Source: Pseudomonas gingeri
GTDB lineage: Bacteria; Pseudomonadota; Gammaproteobacteria; Pseudomonadales; Pseudomonadaceae
DNA length: 64,000 nucleotides
Assembly (NCBI RefSeq): GCF_013385425.1
Contig: NZ_JACAQA010000010.1
Span: 1-64,000, forward strand
Reading direction: 5' to 3'
Position numbers and translations under genes: made by a program. The stretch's first letter is position 1; every line of letters begins with the position of its first letter. Shown in pieces: positions 25,901-33,443 of the stretch. The notes beneath the pieces are model-generated. The model had not been told where the DNA came from. It worked only from the letters and a program-made list of their open reading frames with translations, and ran no database searches.

Positions 25901-28513
25901 GTAGGCCATGTCGTGCCAGGTCAGATCATCGGCGTCGCTGATGATGTCGTCGGTCGAATCGACTTTCGGCGCCAGCAACAAGGCCGTACCCAGGGGCCGA
26001 GCCGCGCTGTCCGAGCGGTCATAGTCCAGGCCCGGCAGGTCGGGCAGGCGCCCGGTATGGAACCAGCTCTTGCGCAGCACCGGCGCGGTAAAACCGGCCA
26101 GTTGCTGTTCGTCGCCGGTGACGTCGCTGTCGGTTTGCAGCACCAGGCCAAAGCCGCGGAACTCGCGCTCCTGGCCATCGTAGAAGCCCTGGCAGTATTC
26201 AAAGCGCTGGGTCAGCCGATTGCCGGTGATTTCATCGAGCTGGATCTGCTCGACGGCCACCGGCATCGGAAACGGCACATAGCTGACAGGCTCCAGATTC
26301 GCCGCCAGCAACGCCTGTTTTTCATCCAGCCATTCCTGGGCCGAACTGCGGTAGATCACCTCCCCCACCGCGCCCATATTGTTGTTGGTGCTGTGCAGCA
26401 GATACGGCTTGGCCTGGACAAAATCGACACGCCAATGCTGGGGTTTCATATGGGGGATGGTGATTACCAGGCTGGAACAACCGAGCCCTTGCAGGTCGGC
26501 GGTGCTGACCTGGCACAGCCGGTCATAACGCACGCCCGGCGGCCAGGGCTGGATCAGTGGCGTGCCCTCAAACCCCATGCCGGTGCGGTTCATGAAGATC
26601 TCGGCATGGTCGCTGGTGAGGTAGATCAGGTCCGCCGCGCCGGAGCCGTCAAGATCGGCCAGCAACACCCGCGAAGCGTCGAAGGACTCGTAGGTATAGG
26701 GCAAGGTGCCCAGGCGAAAGCCCGGGTCGAAACGACCGTGGCCGCGGTTGGGCCAGCAGACGATTTCGTTATGGCGAATGCGCACCAGATGCTGCTGGCC
26801 GCTGCCCAATACATCGCTGAACGCCACCAGTTCAGTCGGCGCCGGACTCAGCACGGGGAGACGATCATCGGGCGCGGTTTCGATGAAGTGCGCCACATCC
26901 TTGCCCGAGGCAAAACCTTCGCGCCGGCGGTTGGCATACAGCCGCACGCTGCGCGGACCGATCAAGGCCAGGTCGGACAGGCCGGCGCCCATCAGGTCGG
27001 CCAGTTGGCTCTGCGGGTGGAAGAACTCCACGGGAAAGGCGTCAAAGGTGACGAACCTGGACCAACTGCGATCCGGGTTGAGGGTGAAAAAACCACTGAC
27101 GCCGGGTTGCGCCATCACCCAGTCCAGGCGGCCGTCGCCGGTGAGGTCCATCAGCGACTGGCGCACCGGTTTGCGGCTGTCCATCACCGGGATGGCGTCC
27201 AGTCGCCGCCACGAATCGTAGACCACCTCATCGGCCGTTTCCGCCGGCTGCGCCCGTAGCGGCTCACGGTAGTACCAGGCCTTGTCGCTGCGATAGAGCA
27301 CACCCGGCAGGCCCTCTCCATACAGGTCGACCAGTTGATACTGCTGACCGTCGTTCAGGCCGGGCATGGCATCGAATTCTTGATACTCACTGTCCTCGGG
27401 TTCAAACGCCGAGTAGCTGAACTCAACGGGCGGGCGCGACTGGATTTGCCCCTGCTCGTCATAACCTTGCTGGTGCGCGGCGGACAGCAGGTTGTAGCCC
27501 AGTTCAGTGGTCCGATATTCAAGCAGCAAGCGCTGCACCAGCAGCGGTTCGCTGCCCAGTTCAGGGAACTGGTGGAACATCAGCACCTGTCGGCACAGGC
27601 GCAGGTTACCCAGCAGGAAGCCATAGCCGTAGGTTGCGAAAGGATCGCTGCGCACCGGCCACACGCCCGTCGGCTCGTAGGCGGGAATGTCCTCCACCCC
27701 GGTGTCGCGCTCGCCGTAGTCAAAAATCAGATCGAAGTGCCACTGCACCTGCTCCAACTGTCCCGGCACCCAGTGGTAGAGGTGCGCGTTCGCCTCGGCA
27801 TTGCCATAACGCACCCGGCTCAGATAACACTGGGCGCGAAAGTCGCGCGGCGTATCGTCAGGCATCCCGGCATGGTCTTCGCCAGCGTACTCATAGAGGA
27901 TATGTTCACCAAGGGCATTGAGGCTTTCTTCCAGCAGCCATTCGCCGACGCGCAGGTGATCTTCCAGGTCGGTACTGCGTGACGAGCTGTTGTAGCCGTA
28001 CAGGTGCAGGCTGCCGTCGGCCCCGTGAATCAACCAGAACCCCGGGTAGTCGTCCGCCGAACGCCAATGTTCGATCCGTTCGAACGCCCCTTCGATACGG
28101 GGGAAGTAACGCGCCACCTGATAGTCGATGCCCAGCTCCAGGCCTCGATAGCTATTCACGGGCCTGCGAATGATCTTCCCGTCGGCATCACGCTCGGCCA
28201 TCCACACGGTGCCGTCGGGGCCGAGCATGACATCGTCATCGGTGTAATCCGGAACGCCCTTGCTGGTACGCCGTGCCACGCAACCCAACGACAATACCCA
28301 GCCGATGCCGAACAGGCTGTTACCGACGCTGCTGCCATAACCGAGGGTCAGGGCCGGGGCGAAACCGCGTCCGGGCGAGATCGGCAACGGCAGGTCAAAG
28401 GAGGCCTTGCCGGTGGAGCCTACCTCGCCCCAACCCTTGCCGATGCTTTGAATCGCGCCGCCGCCCTTGGGCAGCGACGGCGGCGTGATGCTGAAGTTCT
28501 CTTGTGGGTCCAT
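22958..28513 (-). CDS. tcaC: TcaC/TcdB-like TcB toxin linker with four C-terminal Ig-like repeats
   Basis: This 1851-residue TcB-class protein begins with an SpvB-type domain (residues about 8-300: ITPPSLPKGGGAIQSIGKGW...FDLPLPISPGRGFAPALTLGY). VCBS/FG-GAP-like beta-propeller motifs (LTGDGRLDWVMAQ near 450, LADLDGSGAADLIYLTSDHAEIF near 625) and the TcdB middle regions follow, with the RHS-like part at 1150-1440. TcB joins the TcA channel to the TcC cocoon. From about 1444 it gains four Big_1-type Ig repeats (TLTVSAGQRAANGVDAH..., LEMDTDHGLVSDTEKN..., TLEPIEGDKRADGVDAH..., FSVSEGSQPADGLTAH...). Two of these closely match the repeats of TcaB copy 2, also in DNA. GGAGCCCGGCG precedes ATG 28513, and a palindrome lies 59 bp upstream. 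It is the first gene of the leftward Tc operon. Confidence 0.88.
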   Translation of the reverse strand: MDPQENFSITPPSLPKGGGAIQSIGKGWGEVGSTGKASFDLPLPISPGRGFAPALTLGYGSSVGNSLFGIGWVLSLGCVARRTSKGVPDYTDDDVMLGPDGTVWMAERDADGKIIRRPVNSYRGLELGIDYQVARYFPRIEGAFERIEHWRSADDYPGFWLIHGADGSLHLYGYNSSSRSTDLEDHLRVGEWLLEESLNALGEHILYEYAGEDHAGMPDDTPRDFRAQCYLSRVRYGNAEANAHLYHWVPGQLEQVQWHFDLIFDYGERDTGVEDIPAYEPTGVWPVRSDPFATYGYGFLLGNLRLCRQVLMFHQFPELGSEPLLVQRLLLEYRTTELGYNLLSAAHQQGYDEQGQIQSRPPVEFSYSAFEPEDSEYQEFDAMPGLNDGQQYQLVDLYGEGLPGVLYRSDKAWYYREPLRAQPAETADEVVYDSWRRLDAIPVMDSRKPVRQSLMDLTGDGRLDWVMAQPGVSGFFTLNPDRSWSRFVTFDAFPVEFFHPQSQLADLMGAGLSDLALIGPRSVRLYANRRREGFASGKDVAHFIETAPDDRLPVLSPAPTELVAFSDVLGSGQQHLVRIRHNEIVCWPNRGHGRFDPGFRLGTLPYTYESFDASRVLLADLDGSGAADLIYLTSDHAEIFMNRTGMGFEGTPLIQPWPPGVRYDRLCQVSTADLQGLGCSSLVITIPHMKPQHWRVDFVQAKPYLLHSTNNNMGAVGEVIYRSSAQEWLDEKQALLAANLEPVSYVPFPMPVAVEQIQLDEITGNRLTQRFEYCQGFYDGQEREFRGFGLVLQTDSDVTGDEQQLAGFTAPVLRKSWFHTGRLPDLPGLDYDRSDSAARPLGTALLLAPKVDSTDDIISDADDLTWHDMAYALAGMPLRVEVFGLDADDLLQDRPYSVQQSRYAVRLLQRRNEFQPYCRMQPLELESIAYTYERQPDDPLCQHHISLAWDPYGGLIHEVTVDYARRKSVSDDPPFSEVHEQTWWRAAHDDAQRFYYLNESRAQFIHLDDPEGCRLGLPYLSRGNALVLPKAVLGPEDISHESMLDRLNAPPAGDYQRVLTQFSVQRYQQAGQTLPAGQASFEALVDFLESAELDEAALQAYASVLSPAELEDKLPGLGYRPIEAMLPTEPDRVLWSTRKGFMTYAELDGFYRLISARPTESQGPTDIEFDAYYCLPISVTTADECVTRVDAADYRFLLPRRIVDPNQNIQEACYDGFGELSASSFHGTEAGVALGFDPIDEYQPVARLPAEAIADPDAALQGAASASFRDAFSWMRQREPVHAAVLQADRYPAPADNPGRKIRIAVQCWDGFGRALQTKQKVEPGDAYQIAADGTLVLDGDQPVSAPAAERWRVSERVEYNNKGLAVRVYRPYFADGYRYIKDESFRVFGHCDQQFYDPLGRPTLTLTAMGYKRRQRYLGWYGIAEDENDTWGEVEEESPTLPVVATLTVSAGQRAANGVDAHTATVTVKDANNRPVEGVTVVFPAIPDASRNPPYGDTNAQGLVETHITSTVPGTKRVSATRTDGMVEGVPKTVEFGSFQLVLEMDTDHGLVSDTEKNNWIMATVRLSDGSPAPRGTRVTFDPVDDVVFSASYCVTAGDTGRCPVMLGSTVAKTHTITARLAGELSEAQVDATFLHGAYDPAASTLEPIEGDKRADGVDAHLATVTLRDTYGNPYTATTASSYVLFPAVAGVTIDPTAPDRCEFVPGSATTSARITSQLAGTYSITATFGNGAGIGQPQTARFIGIAGDESRSTFSVSEGSQPADGLTAHTVTALILDSADNPFAGATVYFGTTGATLLETTCVTGPDGTCSVDLVATTPGTKEVRANLNRRVGGTLIYLSNNPQSAQFS

Positions 28514-28572
28514 CGCCGGGCTCCAGGCAGATCTGCTGGGAGCTAATGTGGGCGCAATCCGGGGGCCTCATC

Positions 28573-28592
28573 TACTGTCAGAAATGACAGTT
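28573..28592 (-). promoter_or_regulatory. palindromic operator-like site upstream of the Tc operon
   Basis: TACTGTCAGAAATGACAGTT has 7-bp perfect arms and the GAAA spacer. It is 59 bp upstream of the tcaC-like ATG, nearly the same spacing as the site before the truncated tccC. It lies in a 391-bp A+T-rich divergent intergenic region (28514-28904). Confidence 0.65.
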
Positions 28593-28822
28593 TTTTAGTG
28601 ATTAACGAAATAAGAAAGCATCAAACAGGGCATATGCCGGCCGGCCCCAGGCGATAACGTGACCCCATGACTCACTATTAACGACCAAGATCGAGCATAA
28701 AACGACCCATCCATTACAACGTAGTCCTCCGATTCCTGCCCGCAACCCCTTGAATTTATGGAAGTACACCTGCTGTAACACTCTTTCAGCCGACTCGCCT
28801 AGCAATGATGGCACTTTGACAC

Positions 28823-28838
28823 CCGTCATTTCTGACAG
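28823..28838 (+). promoter_or_regulatory. palindromic operator-like site upstream of thioredoxin-like gene
   Basis: CCGTCATTTCTGACAG is a one-mismatch copy of CTGTCATTTCTGACAG, now in the opposite orientation and therefore pointing at the rightward gene, 66 bp before its start. The remaining 28593-28822 part of the gap shows no gene with a plausible start. Confidence 0.5.
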
Positions 28839-28904
28839 GTTACATTGGATCACATTTGACGTTGAATACTCCCAACACCGAAACAGGGCGGCAGGGTATC
28901 GAGC

Positions 28905-29309
28905 ATGAAAGGGACGAACACGGTCATCGAGATAAAAACTCGACAAGCGTTCAGGGCAGAGCTGGGCAGCCTGGAGGTGCCATTGATCCGGCCCCGACCC
29001 GCCGTGGTGCTGGTCTATAAACGTCACTGTCCGCCGTGCGAGAAGCTCAAGCCCTTGCTCGAAGCCCTGGCATCAGGGCCTTACCGGGATCGGGTGGCGT
29101 TCTATCAGATCAGTTATCCGATCTTCAAACTGTTCCAGCCGGAGATCAAGATTGAGTTCGTTCCGGCCTTGTTTTTCCTCGATGGCCATGGCGCCCAGAC
29201 GCACATGTATGGCACGCAAAAGGACGAGGTAAAGAAGGGCCTCGATTCGCTCATTTTTGTCCCGAACGGGGTATTCTCGGAGATCTTCGACTCTCGACAA
29301 GCCCACTAA
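28905..29309 (+). CDS. thioredoxin-fold protein with CPPC motif
   Basis: The 134-residue protein has AVVLVYKRHCPPCEKLKPLL at residues 33-52; the redox cysteines 42 and 45 form a CPPC centre typical of thioredoxin-like disulfide reductases. A VPALFF motif near residue 88 matches the cis-proline strand of the fold. There is no signal peptide, so it probably acts in the cytoplasm. CAGGG precedes ATG 28905. A copy of the Tc palindrome lies 66 bp upstream, and the short-chain dehydrogenase follows after 9 bp, so the two are probably co-transcribed. Whether it reduces toxin subunits is speculation based on position. An ORF on the opposite strand here is a shadow. Confidence 0.75.
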   Translation: MKGTNTVIEIKTRQAFRAELGSLEVPLIRPRPAVVLVYKRHCPPCEKLKPLLEALASGPYRDRVAFYQISYPIFKLFQPEIKIEFVPALFFLDGHGAQTHMYGTQKDEVKKGLDSLIFVPNGVFSEIFDSRQAH

Positions 29310-29318
29310 GGAAGTGCC

Positions 29319-30143
29319 ATGCCCGTTGCCCTGATTACCGGATGTTCCAGCGGCATCGGCCGCGCGTTGGCGGATGTGTTCAAGCACGCGGGTTACCAGG
29401 TCTGGGCTTCGGCGCGTCGGGCCGATGATGTCGCGGCGCTCGCGGCAGCCGGGTTCACCGCCGTGCAGTTGGACGTCAATGATGGCAATGCCCTGCGGCG
29501 ACTCGGCGAACGGCTCAACACCGAGTGCGGCGGCCTTGATGTGCTGATCAACAATGCCGGTTACGGCGCCATGGGACCGCTGCTCGATGGCGGGGTTGAA
29601 GCGATGCGTCGGCAATTCGAAACCAATGTGTTCTCCATTGTCGGGGTGACCCGGGCGATGCTCCCGGTGTTGCGCCGCGGCCGAGGGCTGGTGGTGAATA
29701 TCGGCAGCGTGTCCGGGGTGCTGGTGACGCCGTTCGCCGGGGCTTATTGCGCCTCGAAGGCGGCGGTGCATGCCTTGAGCGATGCCTTGCGCATGGAGTT
29801 GGCGCCGTTCGGGATCCGGGTGATGGAAGTGCAGCCCGGGGCCATCGATACCCGCTTTGCCAAGAATGCCGGGCATGAGGCTGAACAGTTGATTGGCGAG
29901 CAATCGCCCTGGTGGCCGCTGCGCGAGGGTATTCGCGCACGGGCCAATGCCTCGCAGAACAATCCGACCCCGGCGGCCAGCGTGGCCGCCGACTTGCTCA
30001 AGGCCGTGCAACAGGCCCGGCCGCCGCGCCTGTTGCGCCTGGGTAATGGCAGCCGGGCATTGCCGTTGATGGCCTGGTTGCTGCCCAAGGGGTTGCTGGA
30101 AAAGGTGTTGATGAAGCGCTTTGGTTTGAGCGTACGGCTGTAA
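29319..30143 (+). CDS. short-chain dehydrogenase/reductase (SDR)
   Basis: This 274-residue classical SDR has the cofactor motif TGCSSGIG at residues 7-14, NNAGYG near 89-94, an IGSVSG strand with the catalytic serine near 130, and the catalytic YCASK with Tyr143 and Lys147. The family oxidises or reduces alcohols and ketones with NAD(P)H. The C-terminal part resembles the broad group annotated as SDR family oxidoreductases of unknown substrate. AAGGAAG precedes ATG 29319. It follows the thioredoxin-like gene by 9 bp and converges on the LysR gene across a REPIN. Confidence 0.88.
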   Translation: MPVALITGCSSGIGRALADVFKHAGYQVWASARRADDVAALAAAGFTAVQLDVNDGNALRRLGERLNTECGGLDVLINNAGYGAMGPLLDGGVEAMRRQFETNVFSIVGVTRAMLPVLRRGRGLVVNIGSVSGVLVTPFAGAYCASKAAVHALSDALRMELAPFGIRVMEVQPGAIDTRFAKNAGHEAEQLIGEQSPWWPLREGIRARANASQNNPTPAASVAADLLKAVQQARPPRLLRLGNGSRALPLMAWLLPKGLLEKVLMKRFGLSVRL

Positions 30144-30183
30144 CAACCGGTCACGCTCACTCAAGCCTGGCAGAGAGCGCTTG

Positions 30184-30274
30184 TGTGGGAGCGGAGCTTG
30201 CCCGCGAAGAACGATAACGCGGTGTACCTGAAAAACCGCGGTGCCTGCATTCGCGGGCAAGCTCCGCTCCCACA
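30184..30274. repeat. REPIN (inverted REP pair)
   Basis: GTGGGAGC...GCTTGCCCGCGA is followed by its inverted partner TTCGCGGGCAAGC...GCTCCCAC with about 40 nt between. This is a typical Pseudomonas REP doublet between convergent genes. Confidence 0.85.
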
Positions 30275-30287
30275 GCCAGCCTTGTGC

Positions 30288-31178
30288 TCAGGCGTGGTCT
30301 TTCATGAAGTCGATAAACACCCGCACCTTCAACGGTAGATGCCGGGTGTCCGGATACAGCGCGTAAATTCCCTGTTCGACAAAGCGGAAGTCATTCAACA
30401 GGCGACACAGCCGCCCCGCTTCCAGATCTTCGCGCACCAGCCAATCCGGCAAAATCGCCACGCCCTGCCCCGCCAGGGCAAAACCGCGCAGCACCGAGGA
30501 ATTGTCCGCGACGATCCGTGACTGCTCGGCCGCCGGCCGGAAGAAAAACGGCTCGCCGCTCTGCACATGGGTCAGGCCCAGATCGCCCAGGCGCCGATGC
30601 ACCAGGCTCTGCACCTGTTGCAAGTCCTCGAAGGTGTGCAACTCGCCGCCGGGTAGCCCGGCAACAAACTCCGGCGAGGCCACGGCAAAGATCTTGAAGG
30701 TGCTGAGCTGCGTCGCACGGTGATTGGAATCGGAGACCTGGCCGAGCCGGATCGCCACGTCGAAACGTTCCGAGATCAGGTCGGCGTGGGTCGAGGAGGT
30801 CGACAGATGCACCTTCAACTCCGGGTGAATCCGCCGGAACAGCTCCAGCGCCGGAACCACCTTGGCCAGGGCATATTCGACCGTGGTGGTGATCCGCAGC
30901 GTGCCGCGCAGTTGCGTATGTTCCGAACGCGCCTCGTCGATCGCCAGCCGGGCCTGTTCCAGCATGCTCAGACAGCGCCCGTAAAAGCGCTCGCCGGCCT
31001 CGGTCAGGGCCAGGCGCCGGGTGTTGCGGGTCAACAGGGTCACCCCCAGTTCGGCCTCCAGGCGCTTGAGGGTAAAGCTGACCACGGCCCGGGTCTGCCC
31101 CAGGCGTTCGGCGGCGGCGGTCAGCGAACCGGCCTCTACCACGGTCTTGAAGGTCTCGAAACGATCCAGGCTGACCAT
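30288..31178 (-). CDS. LysR-family transcriptional regulator
   Basis: This 296-residue LTTR has an N-terminal winged helix-turn-helix (residues 5-62: RFETFKTVVEAGSLTAAAERLGQTRAVVSFTLKRLEAELG...LLTRNTRRLALTEAG) and a periplasmic-binding-like effector domain from about 90. GGAG precedes ATG 31178. It is divergent from the MFS exporter gene across 109 bp. That gap carries a palindrome (31194-31214) of the kind LTTRs bind, so it probably controls the exporter and itself. Confidence 0.88.
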   Translation of the reverse strand: MVSLDRFETFKTVVEAGSLTAAAERLGQTRAVVSFTLKRLEAELGVTLLTRNTRRLALTEAGERFYGRCLSMLEQARLAIDEARSEHTQLRGTLRITTTVEYALAKVVPALELFRRIHPELKVHLSTSSTHADLISERFDVAIRLGQVSDSNHRATQLSTFKIFAVASPEFVAGLPGGELHTFEDLQQVQSLVHRRLGDLGLTHVQSGEPFFFRPAAEQSRIVADNSSVLRGFALAGQGVAILPDWLVREDLEAGRLCRLLNDFRFVEQGIYALYPDTRHLPLKVRVFIDFMKDHA

Positions 31179-31193
31179 GGGTCAAGGTCTCCA

Positions 31194-31214
31194 TTGTCAA
31201 AATATTTTTGACAA
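31194..31214. promoter_or_regulatory. palindromic LysR-type operator in divergent promoter region
   Basis: TTGTCAAAA and TTTTGACAA are perfect 9-bp arms around TAT. The site lies between the divergent LysR and MFS genes, nearer the regulator, and agrees with a T-N11-A LTTR box. Confidence 0.6.
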
Positions 31215-31287
31215 ACTAGCAGTCAATGCGCGGTTTCCCAAGCCTTGCCGGCGACCTAACCTGTCGCCTTATCCGATGGAGACCGTC

Positions 31288-32508
31288 ATGAGCTATCGCT
31301 CGAAAATCGCCCTGGTGTATCTGCTGGGGTTTTCCCTGGACCTGGTGAACATGTTTGTCGCCAATGTCGCCTACCCGGAAATCGGCCATGAGCTGCGGGC
31401 CACGGTGACGCAACTGGCCTGGGTCGGGAACGCCTATATGCTCGGGCTGACGGCGATCATTCCCCTGAGTGTCTGGCTGGCGGCGCTGGTCGGCGAGCGA
31501 CGCTTGATCGCGGCCTCGCTGGTGCTGTTCGCCGTGGCCTCCTGGTGCGTGGCCCAGGCCGGCTCCATCGAGGCGCTGATCGGTTGGCGGTTGGTGCAGG
31601 GCCTGGGCGGCGGTTTGCTGATCCCGGTCGGACAGGCCATGGCCTACCGCAACTACCCGGTGAACGAACGCGCCGGTCTGACCTCGCGGATGATGCTGGT
31701 GGCCCTGTTGATCCCGGCCTTGTCCCCGGCGCTGGGCGGGCTGATTGTCGACCATGCGTCGTGGCGCTGGATCTTCTACGCCAATATCCCGCTGGCACTG
31801 CTGCCTCTGCTGCTGACCGGGTTGTGGTTCAAGCCGGACGTGCGCCCGGCCCAGCGGCCAGGGTTCAGCCATCGCGGCCTGTGGAGTGCAGCCCAGGTGG
31901 CACGTATTCCGCTGTTGCGCCTGGCGATGCTGGTGTACCTGTTCGTCCCCGGGGTGTTTATCGGCACCCAGTTGGTGGCAATTCTCTATCTGCGTGGCCT
32001 GGGGGCGAGCGCGGCGCAGACGGGCGCCCTGATGCTGCCCTGGGCACTGGCCTCGGGGGTGGCGATTGTGTTCGGCAAGCGCCATTTCAACCGACTCGGC
32101 CCCAAGCCCTTGTTGCTGGCGGGCCTGTTCGCCCAGGCACTGGGCATCCTGTTGTTGGTATTGATCATTGATCCCCACGGACCGCTGCCGATCATCGCCT
32201 ATGCGCTGATGGGCCTCGGCGGCAGCCTGTGCAGCAGTACCGCGCACAACTGCGCGTTTCTCGATGTCGAGTTACCGCGCATGGGCCACGCCAGCTCGGT
32301 GTGGAATATCAATCGGCAACTGAGCTTCTGCCTCGGCGCGGCGCTGCTGATGGGACTGCTGGATCAGTTGGGTAGCACGCCGTTCGGGTTTCACGGCTGT
32401 TTTCTGATTGCCGCGGCGTTGACCCTGGTGCCGCTGTTCGCCGTCTTTCGTCTCGATACGCCAGCGGTGCTGGCACTGTTAACCCCCAAACAAGGAGAAC
32501 CTGCATGA
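31288..32508 (+). CDS. MFS transporter (drug/metabolite exporter type)
   Basis: The 406-residue inner-membrane protein has about 12 hydrophobic segments. It starts MSYRSKIALVYLLGFSLDLVNMFVANVAYP, similar to the DHA2/EmrB-like group, and has a motif C-like stretch (PALSPALGGLIVDHASWRWIFYAN) near residues 145-170. The frame extends far upstream, but GGAG 6 nt before ATG 31288 fixes the start. The next gene overlaps its stop by 4 nt (ATGA). The substrate is unknown; the neighbouring LysR gene is the likely regulator. Confidence 0.85.
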   Translation: MSYRSKIALVYLLGFSLDLVNMFVANVAYPEIGHELRATVTQLAWVGNAYMLGLTAIIPLSVWLAALVGERRLIAASLVLFAVASWCVAQAGSIEALIGWRLVQGLGGGLLIPVGQAMAYRNYPVNERAGLTSRMMLVALLIPALSPALGGLIVDHASWRWIFYANIPLALLPLLLTGLWFKPDVRPAQRPGFSHRGLWSAAQVARIPLLRLAMLVYLFVPGVFIGTQLVAILYLRGLGASAAQTGALMLPWALASGVAIVFGKRHFNRLGPKPLLLAGLFAQALGILLLVLIIDPHGPLPIIAYALMGLGGSLCSSTAHNCAFLDVELPRMGHASSVWNINRQLSFCLGAALLMGLLDQLGSTPFGFHGCFLIAAALTLVPLFAVFRLDTPAVLALLTPKQGEPA

Positions 32509-32903
32509 GCGATAAAGCGCTGTACCTCAATGAAGTGATCGAAGCCCATAAAGTCATCGAGCAATGGTTTGCCGGAGCCCTGGAGAACGACGCGTTGGCG
32601 CCGCTGCTGGCGCGGTTCTCGGAAGCCTTTTCAATGGTCACGCCGACGGGCAGGCAATTGGACAAGTCGGGATTGGGCGAGCTGTTTGCCGGTGCGGGCG
32701 GACGTCGACCGGGTTGCGCCATCACCCTGGGCGAGCTTGAAGTGTTTGCGTTGCACGAAGCCGGCGCCATCGTTCGTTATCGCGAATGGCAGGCCGATGA
32801 CACGGGCACGCGTACAGACCGGCTATCGACGGCGGTGTTTGAGAAACAGTCGGATGGGCCGGTGCTGTGGCGGCATCTGCATGAGACCTTCACTCAGGCC
32901 TGA
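32505..32903 (+). CDS. NTF2/SnoaL-like small protein
   Basis: This 132-residue cytoplasmic protein looks like an NTF2-fold (DUF4440/SnoaL-like) domain: an N-terminal helix (EVIEAHKVIEQWFAGAL), F-S-MVTPTG, then beta strands (ITLGELEVFALHEAGAIVRYREWQ) and a final WRHLHETF. The family includes ketosteroid isomerase-like enzymes and non-enzymatic partners. It is translationally coupled to the MFS exporter through the ATGA overlap. The role is unassigned. Confidence 0.75.
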   Translation: MSDKALYLNEVIEAHKVIEQWFAGALENDALAPLLARFSEAFSMVTPTGRQLDKSGLGELFAGAGGRRPGCAITLGELEVFALHEAGAIVRYREWQADDTGTRTDRLSTAVFEKQSDGPVLWRHLHETFTQA

Positions 32904-32979
32904 GAAATCAGTACATGTTTTTTTGGGGCAGTCATAAGGCAGCCTGTGGCACTGTCAGCCTTGGAAGAGTAGGATTAAA

Positions 32980-33018
32980 ATCTACAGACTCAATTTTAAT
33001 ATTATTGAGTCTACAGAT
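32980..33018 (+). promoter_or_regulatory. operator-like inverted repeat upstream of Xre-RES
   Basis: ATCTACAGACTCAAT (32980-32994) and ATTGAGTCTACAGAT (33004-33018) form an inverted repeat with two mismatches around a 9-nt A+T-rich spacer. It ends 20 bp before the antitoxin start. A TTATAC element adjoins the right arm. Autoregulatory binding by the Xre protein is the likely use. Confidence 0.6.
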
Positions 33019-33038
33019 TATACTTCAAGGATATGATC

Positions 33039-33443
33039 ATGACAGTCACCTCACCTGCTCCAGGACTGACCAAAGCGCATGGCGTGACAGGTCTGAGAGC
33101 CGCCGTGGGCGTACTCGAAAAATGGCAGGCCTCGAGTGACCAGGCCTGTCGTATCTTGCGTATTTCCCGCAGCACCTACACCCGTGCCAAACAGCGTGAT
33201 CCCGAGTGGTCCGTTGGACTGGATGCCGACCAGATGCAACGAATCAGCTTCGTTTTGAACATCCACGCGGCCTTGCGCGGCATTTTCGATAATCCCGAGA
33301 ACGCCTATGGTTTTCCGGCGATGGCGAACGATAACGAGTTTTTCAACGGACGTGCCCCGCTGGACATCATGGCGCAGGGCGACATGATCTCGCTGTACGA
33401 AACGTTTCGGCGGATTGACGCCCTGCGGGGCGCGCAATGGTGA
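33039..33443 (+). CDS. Xre/MbcA/ParS-family antitoxin (DUF2384)
   Basis: The 134-residue antitoxin of a RES-Xre type II pair has an N-terminal Xre-like helix-turn-helix (about 20-60: VLEKWQASSDQACRILRISRSTYTRAKQ) and a C-terminal MbcA/ParS toxin-binding domain (about 70-130: RISFVLNIHAALRGIFDNPENAYGFP...FFNGRAPLDIM). I prefer ATG 33039 to the ATG at 33033 because CAAGG is then 8 nt away. An inverted repeat at 32980-33018 overlaps the promoter. The toxin gene overlaps its stop by 7 nt. Confidence 0.88.
   Translation: MTVTSPAPGLTKAHGVTGLRAAVGVLEKWQASSDQACRILRISRSTYTRAKQRDPEWSVGLDADQMQRISFVLNIHAALRGIFDNPENAYGFPAMANDNEFFNGRAPLDIMAQGDMISLYETFRRIDALRGAQW

Noticed and set aside
24836..27259. An 807-codon open frame on the plus strand opposite the TcB gene
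   Set aside because: Shadow frame of the SpvB/TcdB-type gene; low-complexity composition and no motif.
28602..29027. A 141-codon minus-strand frame in the divergent region between the Tc operon and the thioredoxin-like gene
   Set aside because: It overlaps the thioredoxin-like gene in antisense, has no ribosome-binding site, and covers the palindrome-containing promoter region.
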